Source: Verrucomicrobiales bacterium
Lineage (GTDB): Bacteria > Verrucomicrobiota > Verrucomicrobiae > Limisphaerales > UBA9464
Assembly (NCBI GenBank): GCA_005789375.1
Contig: SXXZ01000227.1
Span: 1 to 14,246, forward strand
Length of the DNA stretch: 14,246 bases
Direction: 5' to 3'
The notes beneath the pieces were generated by a model. It worked only from the letters and a program-made list of their open reading frames with translations. It did not search any database and was not told where the DNA came from. The position numbers and the translations under genes were made by a program. Below, piece after piece: positions 7,435-14,246 of this stretch (position 1 is its first letter; every line of letters starts with the position of its first letter).

Positions 7435-8214
7435 GTGCCGGTACACCTCATCCATCAACGGTTCCGCTCCTTCATCACCCAGCTTGGAGAGGTTTCCCAG
7501 TTGCTGATGGAGTCCATTGCCTCCTTTCATCATCAGCGGCCGTCCTGGAAGGATTTTCTCTACCAACTCCATTTCATCGGGGTAAAGAGCCAGAGTGTGG
7601 TCATTACCACGGGAGCGGCCACGGGCATGGTGCTGTGTGCCCAGACATTCTTGCAGTTCCACAAGGTGAAGATGGACACTGCGACGGGCGCGGTGGTGAG
7701 CATTGGCATGAGCAGCGAGTTGGGACCGGTGCTCGCCGCCTTAATGCTCACCGGTCGGGTGGGAGCCTCCATGACCGCCGAGTTGGGCACAATGAAGGTG
7801 ACTGAGCAGATCGATGCCCTCCGGACCCTCGCAGCGCACCCGGTAGACACGCTGGTGATGCCGCGCTTCCTGGCGCTTCTGGCCTCGGCCCCGTTGTTGA
7901 CCGCAGAGTCTGTGGTGGTGGGTATCGTCTCCAGTTGGTGGGTGGGGGTGAATTTGCTCGGCATCGACAGTGCCTACTATCTGGTGAACATGACCCGGTA
8001 CACCGATCCCCCGGACGTGCTAACAGGTTTAATCAAATCCTTTGTTTTCGGCGCCATTATCGCGGTGGTCAGTTGCCACAAGGGACTGACTTGCCAGGGG
8101 GGAGCCGAAGGGGTTGGAAAAGCCACGACCGAGGCGGTGGTGGCCGCGAGCATTAGCATCCTGATCGTTAACTTCTTCCTCACGCTGTTCCTGTCGCGCG
8201 TGTTCTACTCCTAA
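7435..8214 (+). CDS. mlaE: Phospholipid ABC transporter permease MlaE
   Basis: Inner-membrane permease of the MCE-type ABC transporter that moves phospholipids between inner and outer membranes. It has 259 residues, the usual MlaE length. An amphipathic N-terminal segment (about 1-50) precedes five or so membrane helices. The family signature spans about 95-130: ELGPVLAALMLTGRVGAS followed by MTAELGTMKVTEQIDALR. This is the coupling-helix region that touches the ATPase. The helix VLTGLIKSFVFGAIIAVVSC, the motif GLTCQGGAEGVGKATTEAVV (217-236) and the final helix ILIVNFFLTLFL are all typical. It starts at GTG with a ribosome binding site. mlaF follows after 9 bases, so the genes are almost surely co-transcribed. 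Confidence 0.96.
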   Translation: MPVHLIHQRFRSFITQLGEVSQLLMESIASFHHQRPSWKDFLYQLHFIGVKSQSVVITTGAATGMVLCAQTFLQFHKVKMDTATGAVVSIGMSSELGPVLAALMLTGRVGASMTAELGTMKVTEQIDALRTLAAHPVDTLVMPRFLALLASAPLLTAESVVVGIVSSWWVGVNLLGIDSAYYLVNMTRYTDPPDVLTGLIKSFVFGAIIAVVSCHKGLTCQGGAEGVGKATTEAVVAASISILIVNFFLTLFLSRVFYS

Positions 8215-8223
8215 CTTGAATCC

Positions 8224-8967
8224 ATGATCGAGGTTCGAGACGTCACCAAGAAGTTCGGGAACCAAAAGGTTCTCCAAGGGGTGTCCTTGGACATCCGACG
8301 GGGTGAGGCGGTCGTCATCATCGGCCGCAGCGGTGGCGGCAAGAGTATCTTGCTCAAGCACCTCATTGGATTGCTCCAGCCAGATTCCGGAACCATTCGG
8401 GTGGATGGTGAGGACATCACGACGATGAACGAACGCAGCCTCCTTCGGGTGCGACGGAAATACGGGATGCTCTTCCAGATGGCGGCCCTCTTCGATTCGC
8501 TGACCGTCGAAGAGAACGTGGGGTTTGTGCTTCGCCGGCAGGGTCTGGAGTCGGAGACCGAGATTCGTCGCCGAATCGATGAGGCCCTAGACATGGTGGA
8601 ATTGCCGGGGATTGGTAACAAGATGCCCAGCGAACTCTCCGGCGGCATGCGCAAGCGGGTCGGTTTGGCCCGGGCGATCGTTTACCGGCCGGAAATCGTG
8701 CTCTACGACGAACCCACCACCGGCTTAGACCCGATCGCCGCCGACAACATTGATCGACTCATCCGCCGGGTTTGGGAAACCCTTCACGTCACCAGCATCG
8801 CTGTGACTCATGACATGAAGAGCGCCCGCACGATCAGCAATAGGATCCTCATGCTCCATGAGGGGCGAATCTATTCCGAGGGACCGACTTCGGAGATCTT
8901 GGAATCGACGGATCCAGTGATTTATCGATTCGTCAACGGCATCTCGACGCCACAAAAATCTGAATGA
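8224..8967 (+). CDS. mlaF: Phospholipid ABC transporter ATP-binding protein MlaF
   Basis: Cytosolic ATPase that powers the MlaE permease. It has 247 residues. Walker A is GRSGGGKS (34-41), the Q-loop glutamine is Gln85 in MLFQMAALFDSLTV, the ABC signature is LSGGMRKR (138-145), Walker B is IVLYDEP (158-164) and the switch His is 196 in VTHDM. The MAALFDSLTVEENV stretch and the LSGGMRKRVGLARAI signature are characteristic of MlaF-type ATPases rather than other importers. The ATG at 8224 lies 9 bases after the mlaE stop, without a clear Shine-Dalgarno sequence. The stop overlaps the mlaD start by four bases (ATGA), which suggests translational coupling. Confidence 0.97.
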   Translation: MIEVRDVTKKFGNQKVLQGVSLDIRRGEAVVIIGRSGGGKSILLKHLIGLLQPDSGTIRVDGEDITTMNERSLLRVRRKYGMLFQMAALFDSLTVEENVGFVLRRQGLESETEIRRRIDEALDMVELPGIGNKMPSELSGGMRKRVGLARAIVYRPEIVLYDEPTTGLDPIAADNIDRLIRRVWETLHVTSIAVTHDMKSARTISNRILMLHEGRIYSEGPTSEILESTDPVIYRFVNGISTPQKSE

Positions 8968-9971
8968 GTGAGTTCATGGAACGAAAATCCCCCGCAGCAC
9001 AGGTCGGCCTCTTTGTCCTGATCGGACTCGTGCTGATCGCCGCATTGCTTATCCACTTCAGCAAGGGAGCCTCCTTTTGGCGTTCCGGCCGAACGATCCT
9101 GATTTCCGCCGGCAATGTCGGTGGGTTGGTCGCGGGCGCACCGGTCAACATGTCCGGTGTCCGCATTGGCTCCGTCGAGGACATATCGCTTTCGGCCGAC
9201 GGCCGGAGGGTGTCCATCCAGTGCCGCATCGAAAAACCAGTGACCATCTATGGTGACGCCCGCTTCGAGATTGAGCAGAGCGGGTTTCTGGGTGATCAGT
9301 TCGTTGCGATCATTCCCACGAAAAACGCGGCTCCGGCGCTTCAGGACGGTGCCGTCGTGACCGCCGTGGATCCCTTCAATTTGCAGGAGGCGGCCCGCAG
9401 TGCCGTGGGCCTCATGACCCGATTGGATCAGGTGGTCGAGCGGGTAGATCGCATGATTCTCTCGGCGTCGACCCTCAAGGACGTGACCAACACGCTAGCC
9501 AACCTGCGGCGGACTTCCGAGCGGTTGGATCGCACGCTGGGCGAGGTAGAGTCGCTGGTGTCCTCTGAAAAACCTGCCCTTGCGGCGACGGTGAGCAATC
9601 TTCAGGCATTTTCGGCGACCCTGACTCCGCTGGCAGGGCAGGTTGGGGCCCTGGCGGCCCGGGCCGACTCGCTATTGGTGCGGGCTGACACTTTGGTTGC
9701 CACCAATGAAACCACGTTGCGCGAAGCATTGGGCGGATTTCGAGATGCCTCTTTGGCGGTGCGCGACTTGACGCAGGACCTTCAGGCGGGGCGTGGAGCC
9801 GTCGGGGCGTTGCTCAAGGACCCCAAGCTCCAGTCCGAATTGGGGGCCACGCTGCTCAACCTCAATACCGTGTCGAGCAACCTCGCCAACAACGGTCTTT
9901 TCTGGAAACCCCGTCGCGTGCAACCGCTGACCAACACCACAGGCTATCCGGGTCGCGGCCCGTTTCGCTGA
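8964..9971 (+). CDS. mlaD: MCE-domain phospholipid-binding protein MlaD
   Basis: Membrane-anchored periplasmic MCE protein that forms the lipid channel of the MlaEFD complex. It has 335 residues, longer than E. coli MlaD (about 183) because of a long C-terminal extension. A single transmembrane helix covers about 13-31 (QVGLFVLIGLVLIAALLIHF). The MCE domain is about 42-120, with GNVGGLVAGAPVNMSGVRIG and IEQSGFLGDQFVAI. Residues about 140-310 are predicted mostly helical, rich in Leu, Ala and Arg with heptad-like spacing, and the tail ends NNGLFWKPRR plus a short disordered stretch. The start overlaps the mlaF stop by four bases; an in-frame ATG at 8976 is an alternative. No mlaC or mlaB follows. 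Confidence 0.93.
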   Translation: MSEFMERKSPAAQVGLFVLIGLVLIAALLIHFSKGASFWRSGRTILISAGNVGGLVAGAPVNMSGVRIGSVEDISLSADGRRVSIQCRIEKPVTIYGDARFEIEQSGFLGDQFVAIIPTKNAAPALQDGAVVTAVDPFNLQEAARSAVGLMTRLDQVVERVDRMILSASTLKDVTNTLANLRRTSERLDRTLGEVESLVSSEKPALAATVSNLQAFSATLTPLAGQVGALAARADSLLVRADTLVATNETTLREALGGFRDASLAVRDLTQDLQAGRGAVGALLKDPKLQSELGATLLNLNTVSSNLANNGLFWKPRRVQPLTNTTGYPGRGPFR

Positions 9972-10071
9972 GCTAGGCCGATTCCGGGGGCGATAGGCCG
10001 ACGATCTTTCTTTTGGCGTACTTCGGGCCGGGCCGATTGACAGTCGTGGGTGGGGCTTAGACCTTCCTTAG

Positions 10072-10812
10072 ATGGAATTGGTCACGCTGTCCCGAGTCTT
10101 TATTCTGGTTGAGGCTGACCTCATGGCGACCCGACTAGAATCCGCCGGGTTCACCCCATTCATCCACGGGGTTGCTGCGGCCCTCAGTAGCGATGGCTAC
10201 TCCATGGGTGCGGGGGGGATTCAAGTGAAGGTGCCCGCCGACCAGGCGGAGTCCGCACTTCAGTTCTTGGCGGAGGTTCCGGAGACCGACGCGTGGGGCG
10301 ATGAGTTCCGGGCCGTGTACGATCGAGCCCTGTCGGCGTTCCGTTCGGGGCGCTCTTCGGTAGCGACCTTGTGTGATCCGGCCGATACCGCCTTCTTGCT
10401 GAAGAGCGGATGCTCCGTTCAGGAGCTCTACGATTTCGTTGAGGACGCTGTAGATTATGGCGAGCCCGATTTGGAAACGGTCCTCGATGTTCAGAGGATC
10501 CGGAGGGATTACTTTTTGGGAGTTCTGCGAGAAGAATGGACCGGGCAGGTGGTGCCCATGTCGGCGTTGCCGCTCAAGACCGATGCCGTCGATGGAATTG
10601 CTTGGTTACCGCGTTTGATCATCAAGGCGCGGCTCAAGCTGCGCGGAGAAATGCCACCGGATCTTATGTACGGGTGCGGAGGCGACCGGCCGTTTCTTCG
10701 GCGTATGGGACTCACGCTGCCAGGATTTCTGGAACTGGTGCGCGACTGCGGAGACGATAATTTGGCCATCGTCGAGGCGGTAAAACGTTCCCGGGACGCT
10801 GCCACTCGCTGA
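10072..10812 (+). CDS. DUF2007-like / DUF5069-like fusion protein of unknown function
   Basis: I can recognise domains but not a function. The protein has 246 residues, no signal peptide and no membrane helix, so it is probably cytosolic. Residues 3-67 (LVTLSRVFILVEADLMATRLESAGF to AESALQFL) resemble DUF2007, a small fold of unclear, possibly signalling, role. Residues about 75-152 form a middle segment with SVQELYDFVEDAVDYGEPD and RRDYFL that I cannot name. Residues about 173-240 (GIAWLPRLIIKARLKLRGEM to GCGGDRPFLRRMGL) match the DUF5069 pattern common in Verrucomicrobia. The gene starts 100 bases after mlaD on the same strand; no Shine-Dalgarno sequence or good promoter is visible, so read-through from mlaEFD is possible. 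Family calls are from motif memory. Confidence 0.8.
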   Translation: MELVTLSRVFILVEADLMATRLESAGFTPFIHGVAAALSSDGYSMGAGGIQVKVPADQAESALQFLAEVPETDAWGDEFRAVYDRALSAFRSGRSSVATLCDPADTAFLLKSGCSVQELYDFVEDAVDYGEPDLETVLDVQRIRRDYFLGVLREEWTGQVVPMSALPLKTDAVDGIAWLPRLIIKARLKLRGEMPPDLMYGCGGDRPFLRRMGLTLPGFLELVRDCGDDNLAIVEAVKRSRDAATR

Positions 10813-10885
10813 GGACGCCAGAGAGGACGTCTTTGAGTTTCTGGGCTCAGTAGTTTTGACACCGTCACTGACAGTTGTTTTTGGC

Positions 10886-10929
10886 CCCCCGGAGGCCGCC
10901 CAAGGACTTTCTAACAGCCCCCGGAGGCC
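10886..10929. repeat. Pair of 12-bp direct repeats
   Basis: CCCCCGGAGGCC occurs at 10886-10897 and again at 10918-10929, 32 bases apart. Each copy is partly self-complementary (GGCC at both ends in the first copy), so they could form small hairpins or be copies of a dispersed repeat. Confidence 0.6.
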
Positions 10930-10974
10930 CTACCACCCTCCGGATGCAGCCTGAGGGCTTCCGAGGTAGGGACC
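10926..10974. terminator. Hairpin, possible bidirectional terminator
   Basis: CCCTACC (10928-10934) pairs with GGTAGGG (10965-10971). The stem extends by two more pairs across a bulged A (10926-10927 with 10973-10974). Inside, CCCTC (10936-10940) pairs with GAGGG (10953-10957). The position between two convergent genes fits a shared terminator. T runs are absent on both sides, so this is inferred from structure and place only. Confidence 0.45.
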
Positions 10975-10983
10975 GATCTCCGA

Positions 10984-11015
10984 GCGGTCCGGCGCTGTGG
11001 CGGTCCGGCGCTGTG
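10984..11015. repeat. Perfect 16-bp tandem duplication
   Basis: GCGGTCCGGCGCTGTG is present twice with no gap, at 10984-10999 and 11000-11015, and is followed by GC, as at the start of a third copy. Identical copies suggest a recent slippage event in non-coding DNA. Confidence 0.9.
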
Positions 11016-11117
11016 GCATTGCCCGTCGAGATTGCCTTCCATGGAGAGTGCCAACGCCTCGTCTTAGAACAGAAATTGGCCCTGCAATCACCGCCGTGCC
11101 AACGGCATCCTTTCGGA

Positions 11118-13118
11118 TTAGTTCAGCACGAACGAGGCGTCTTTGGTTTCCAGACGAATCTTGTCAGGGATGTGATTGGGGTCGATACGCACCAAGACGC
11201 GGTGTGTGCCGGCGGCTAGGGCTACTGAGCCATTCACCTTCGATCCGTCCACCCACAGTTCAGCGCCCTGAGCGGCGGTCAGTTGGAACCGGACGGTGCC
11301 TGGCTGGGCCAGCTGGATCTCGGTCACCGCCAGCACGGCGATTTTCGAGGACCAAATATTGGCCTTGGTGGCGCCCTCCATGAGGGTCCGCGTGAGGTCT
11401 CCATTGACCCGGGAGAGCACCTCGGTCCAGCGCTTGTCCTCGAGGGGTTTTTTCCACATCCAGTCGGACTGTCCGTTTTGCTGGTCGGTGTGGACGATGT
11501 TGGCCAAGCGCCATTTGCGGGCCACGCCACCCTTGCTGGCATCGAATTCACCGGGTTTTCCGAGTTGGGAGAGGAACGCCACCAGATCGAGTTGCTCGGC
11601 TTCATTGAGCGAGTCAAGGAGACCGGCCGGCATCAATGAGGCGGACGCCTGATTGCGAGATTCTAGGTTCGACTTGGCGAGGACGATTTCCTGGTTGGCC
11701 GTGCCGCGCAGGACTAGCTCGCTCGCCGACTCTCGGACCACGGTTCCGGACAAGGTCTGGCCATCCTTGGTCTCCACGACCACGCCATGGTAACCCTCCT
11801 TGATTTTGGCGTTGGGCATTAGCAGTGATTCCACTAGGTAATCGGGCTGTGCGCTGGCCCCGATGGAGGTCATGTCTGGACCGACCCGTCCACCCGCACC
11901 GCCAATGGCGTGGCAGGTGATGCAGGCCAGGTCGGATCGGCGGTAGACGAGCTCACCGCGTTGCGGATTGCCGCTGGCCGCTGCCCGGGTGGCCATTTCG
12001 CGGATGAGTTGGTCGGTGAAGGCCTGGGTGTCGGCAGATAAGCCGGCCCCCTTGGCGAGCGTGAGCACCAATTCCATGTCATTGCGACCGCCTTCGCGAG
12101 CCACCCGCATGCCGGTACGGGCTGCTGCTGCGGGAATCCCCGAAGCGGGCAAGAGGGCTGCTAATTGTTTTCCAGAACCCTTGATTGCCAGCAATGAACG
12201 CCAGAACTCCTGGGCGATTTGTTCCTGATCCAAACCCTGAACGGCGGAGACCACCGCGGCCCCGGCCCCACTGAGGTCCAGCGCAGCCCAAGTCAAAACC
12301 GCACGGCGTCGGGTCGCAGGATCTTTGTCGTCCGCCAGTTGCTTCAGGAGAGGCAGGCTTCCGGCTCCTTGGAGACGCAGGACTTCGAAGACCGTGGTCC
12401 GGACTTGTTCGGACGGGTCATTGGCCAGCCGGGTTAAGGATTGGGTCGGAGGCGGAGTCTTCCAGTCGCCGGTGAGGCGCAACGTGGATGCACGGACGGA
12501 ATCGTTCGAAGATTCGAGTAATCCCAAAATCCCCGTGGCATCGCCCTCGGGCCGCACCTTGCGGGTTCGGGCCGCCTCGCCCAGCGAGGTCAGGGCGCGC
12601 GCCGTGGCAGCATCATCAAATCCACCCGAGACGGTTTGTCGCAGCAGCGCTCCCAATTCTTTGGGGCCACCGGCCTGACCAATGAGCTCAATCCAGGGGC
12701 CGGAACCATCACGCGGGAGGCGGCGCTCTTGGATGACGCGCCCCAAAACTCGGCTCGCCTGTTCGGCTCGGATGGCCTTCAGGGCGAAGGCCAATTGTTT
12801 TTCACGCCCCTCGGATTTCCAGGCTCCCGATTCCAGGGCAGCGATCCATGGCTCGGAGAGTTCGTTGATCGTCAACCAAAGGGCGTAGTCTAGGGTGGGA
12901 TCCATGGGCTGCTCGAGGACGCTCAGAGCCAGCTCGGCAGATCGGGCTCCGGGAATCTTGGCCAGGGCACGAAGGGCTTCCAGACGGACCCGTGGGTGGG
13001 TGTCTTGGACCAGCTTCGAGAGGGTTTCGAGCCGTTGAGCTGCGTCGCTGGCGGCGTCGGCCTTGGAAGCGACCGGGACAAGCAGCAGCGCACTGGCGAG
13101 GACGAGTCTGCGGAACAT
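11118..13118 (-). CDS. Secreted HEAT-repeat protein with Pirellula/Verrucomicrobium-type haem c domain
   Basis: Predicted exported monohaem electron-transfer or scaffold protein of 666 residues from the ATG at 13116-13118. The chosen start begins a clean signal peptide (MFRRLVLASALLLVPVASKADA). An ATG at 13164-13166 would add 16 residues ahead of it and is less likely. Residues about 25-360 are helical HEAT-like repeats (HPRVRLEALRALAKI, DPSEQVRTTVFEVLRL, DPATRRRAVLTWAAL). The haem domain spans about 383-520, with CITCH at 399-403, GGRVGPDMTSIG, YLVESLLMPNAKIKEGY and SLMPAGLLDSL (likely axial Met496), which is the PVC-specific haem-binding pattern. The last 130 residues form a probable beta-rich domain (VRFQLTAAQGAELWVDGSKVNG) of unknown role. 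The usual partner dehydrogenase domains are absent. A glycosyltransferase gene lies just upstream on the same strand. Confidence 0.92.
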   Translation of the reverse strand: MFRRLVLASALLLVPVASKADAASDAAQRLETLSKLVQDTHPRVRLEALRALAKIPGARSAELALSVLEQPMDPTLDYALWLTINELSEPWIAALESGAWKSEGREKQLAFALKAIRAEQASRVLGRVIQERRLPRDGSGPWIELIGQAGGPKELGALLRQTVSGGFDDAATARALTSLGEAARTRKVRPEGDATGILGLLESSNDSVRASTLRLTGDWKTPPPTQSLTRLANDPSEQVRTTVFEVLRLQGAGSLPLLKQLADDKDPATRRRAVLTWAALDLSGAGAAVVSAVQGLDQEQIAQEFWRSLLAIKGSGKQLAALLPASGIPAAAARTGMRVAREGGRNDMELVLTLAKGAGLSADTQAFTDQLIREMATRAAASGNPQRGELVYRRSDLACITCHAIGGAGGRVGPDMTSIGASAQPDYLVESLLMPNAKIKEGYHGVVVETKDGQTLSGTVVRESASELVLRGTANQEIVLAKSNLESRNQASASLMPAGLLDSLNEAEQLDLVAFLSQLGKPGEFDASKGGVARKWRLANIVHTDQQNGQSDWMWKKPLEDKRWTEVLSRVNGDLTRTLMEGATKANIWSSKIAVLAVTEIQLAQPGTVRFQLTAAQGAELWVDGSKVNGSVALAAGTHRVLVRIDPNHIPDKIRLETKDASFVLN

Positions 13119-13136
13119 GACGGAACCATCGAACGG

Positions 13137-13152
13137 GAAGGCCTCCGCCTTC
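13137..13152 (-). promoter_or_regulatory. Small hairpin before the haem-protein start
   Basis: GAAGGC and GCCTTC form a perfect six-pair stem around a four-base loop, 18 bases before the preferred ATG on the minus strand. It lies between the two candidate start codons. If the lower ATG is used it is in the leader; otherwise it is coding. Confidence 0.25.
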
Positions 13153-13233
13153 AAGTGTCCGATCATCAAAATTAGCGATCGTCCGCTCCTCCAAGCTCAA
13201 GTTCTCGATTCGTTCGCCGGCATTTAGCTCAGC

Positions 13234-14246
13234 TCAAGGGGTCTCCCGGATCAATGCTCTCAATTGGATACCCTTGCCATTGGCCGGGTTGAAGCCCCCC
13301 ACACGAATTGTGCGCAGCTCAGGAAACCGAGCGCTCAGGTGACCGAAGGACTCTCCGTCGGGCAGAATACAAATTCGGGATCCGGGTCGGGCCAGAAACT
13401 CCAGCGCAGCCGTCTCGTTTGTTAGGTGCTGGATCCAGGGCCCACCCTTGGGCCGTAGGTACCAGTACAGGCTGGGTTCTTGGAATTGCAGGGTCGCTAG
13501 TTCGGTTTTTGGGTTGATCCAGCGCCGGCATTCTTCGGCGAGGCGAGGCACCGGCAGCAGGCGGGAAAATAGTCCCAGGCCCGGCAAGGCCAGTAGTAAC
13601 AGGAAGACCAAGGTGCCGACCGTCAGCCTCTGGAACAGCCGCCAAGTCGGTGGACTGCTGGCAATGGCCTTGCCCAACCAGAGTGCGATGAGAGGAAAAG
13701 CCGGCAGAGTATAATGCGGGAGCTTGGTGCGGATGAGGGTGAAGACCACAAACACTCCGGCGATGCCCGCCAAGAGGTATCGATCGATGGGTGATTGGGG
13801 AGCGGCCGTTCGAGCGCGCCAAACCAACCTCACCAGCCAAGGAGACCAAGGAAGAAATCCCACCAGCAACGTCAGTCCGTAGAAGGGCAAACTGCAAACA
13901 TAGCCGAGCAAGCCCTTCAGCCCATGACCTTCCAATACCCCGACAGACCGAGCAACGACGTGCTTGCCGATGCCCACCTGGAAATATTCGCCCCGAGTCG
14001 CCAACAGGGCTGGAATGCCCCAAATGGCCACAAGTCCCAGGGTCAGTGCTCCGCCAAACCACCAGAGTCTGGGTTGCCGCCAAGGGCTGGCAGGATCGGA
14101 CGGCGAAGACAATCGTCCACAGGCCAAGAGAATGGCCGGCAGGCCCGCCAGCCAAGCCACGGGCCCCTTGGCGAGAAATCCTAGGGCCAATGAGGTGAAG
14201 AAAACCCAGAACCATCCGGCAATGGCTCGTCTCCGACCACGGGCCT
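13234..14246 (-). CDS. ArnT/PMT-like membrane glycosyltransferase, C-terminal part (start outside window)
   Basis: Membrane glycosyltransferase of the GT-C (ArnT/dolichyl-phosphate-mannose mannosyltransferase-like) class, probably moving a sugar from a polyprenyl phosphate carrier to an envelope acceptor; donor and acceptor are unknown. The frame is open to the right edge and gives 336 residues, so the N-terminus, including the usual catalytic acidic loop, is outside. Visible hallmarks are LALGFLAKGPVAWLAGLPAILL near fragment residues 19-40 and IRTKLPHYTLPAFPLIALWLGK, both typical of ArnT-like proteins. Several membrane helices follow, then a soluble C-terminal segment of about 110 residues (LYWYLRPKGGPW, RICILPDGESFG). 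The stop is 115 bases before the haem-protein start on the same strand, so co-transcription is possible. Confidence 0.85.
   Translation of the reverse strand, partial: ARGRRRAIAGWFWVFFTSLALGFLAKGPVAWLAGLPAILLACGRLSSPSDPASPWRQPRLWWFGGALTLGLVAIWGIPALLATRGEYFQVGIGKHVVARSVGVLEGHGLKGLLGYVCSLPFYGLTLLVGFLPWSPWLVRLVWRARTAAPQSPIDRYLLAGIAGVFVVFTLIRTKLPHYTLPAFPLIALWLGKAIASSPPTWRLFQRLTVGTLVFLLLLALPGLGLFSRLLPVPRLAEECRRWINPKTELATLQFQEPSLYWYLRPKGGPWIQHLTNETAALEFLARPGSRICILPDGESFGHLSARFPELRTIRVGGFNPANGKGIQLRALIRETP

Larger units (their letters stand above)
10813..11117. other. Convergent intergenic region with repeats and hairpins
   Basis: 305 bases between two genes whose 3' ends face each other, without a supportable gene. 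It contains two copies of CCCCCGGAGGCC (10886-10897 and 10918-10929), a hairpin at 10926-10974 and a perfect 16-bp tandem duplication at 10984-11015. The last 100 bases before the minus-strand stop show nothing recognisable. Confidence 0.7.

Noticed and set aside
10037..10073. TTGACA at 10037-10042 as promoter of the DUF2007/DUF5069 gene
   Set aside because: No acceptable -10 hexamer at 16-18 bases spacing; the only A/T-rich candidate overlaps the start codon.
10856..10884. Perfect TTGACA hexamer (10856-10861) as a promoter in the convergent region
   Set aside because: The bases at the -10 position (TTTTGG) do not match, and no plus-strand gene follows.
10875..11219. Possible small plus-strand gene in the convergent region
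   Set aside because: It is low-complexity, includes the repeats, overlaps the haem-protein 3' end and has no ribosome binding site.

Overview
The window (14,246 bases, GC-rich) looks like ordinary chromosome from a Gram-negative member of the PVC group, most likely a verrucomicrobial relative. This is an inference from gene content. There is a monohaem protein with the Pirellula/Verrucomicrobium-type haem domain fused to HEAT-like repeats, a DUF5069-type domain, a double-membrane lipid transport (Mla) cassette, and many starts without a Shine-Dalgarno sequence. No rRNA, tRNA, CRISPR array, insertion sequence or prophage gene was seen.

Plus strand, 1-10812: the 3' part of dapA (lysine/diaminopimelate synthesis), rpe (ribulose-phosphate 3-epimerase), an EamA-type ten-helix transporter preceded by a 12-bp tandem repeat, a secreted monohaem c-type cytochrome with an unusual N-terminal domain, a XerC-like tyrosine recombinase, and clpC (AAA+ unfoldase of the ClpCP protease). 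These are followed by a tight mlaE-mlaF-mlaD cassette (permease, ATPase and MCE substrate-binding protein of a phospholipid ABC transporter), then a protein that joins a DUF2007-like domain to a DUF5069-like domain.

Minus strand, 11118-14246: a large secreted HEAT-repeat/cytochrome c protein, preceded in transcription by the C-terminal two-thirds or so of an ArnT/PMT-like membrane glycosyltransferase that runs off the right edge. The two strands converge at 10813-11117, a gene-free stretch with direct repeats, a perfect 16-bp tandem duplication and a strong hairpin.

The only clear functional unit is mlaEFD: 9 bp between mlaE and mlaF, and a 4-bp overlap between mlaF and mlaD. Most other neighbours look like unrelated housekeeping genes. 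No convincing new multi-gene system was found. The points most worth a second look are the DUF2007/DUF5069 fusion, the two-domain cytochrome, the in-frame 12-bp repeat before the EamA gene, and the structured intergenic regions after clpC and at the convergent junction.
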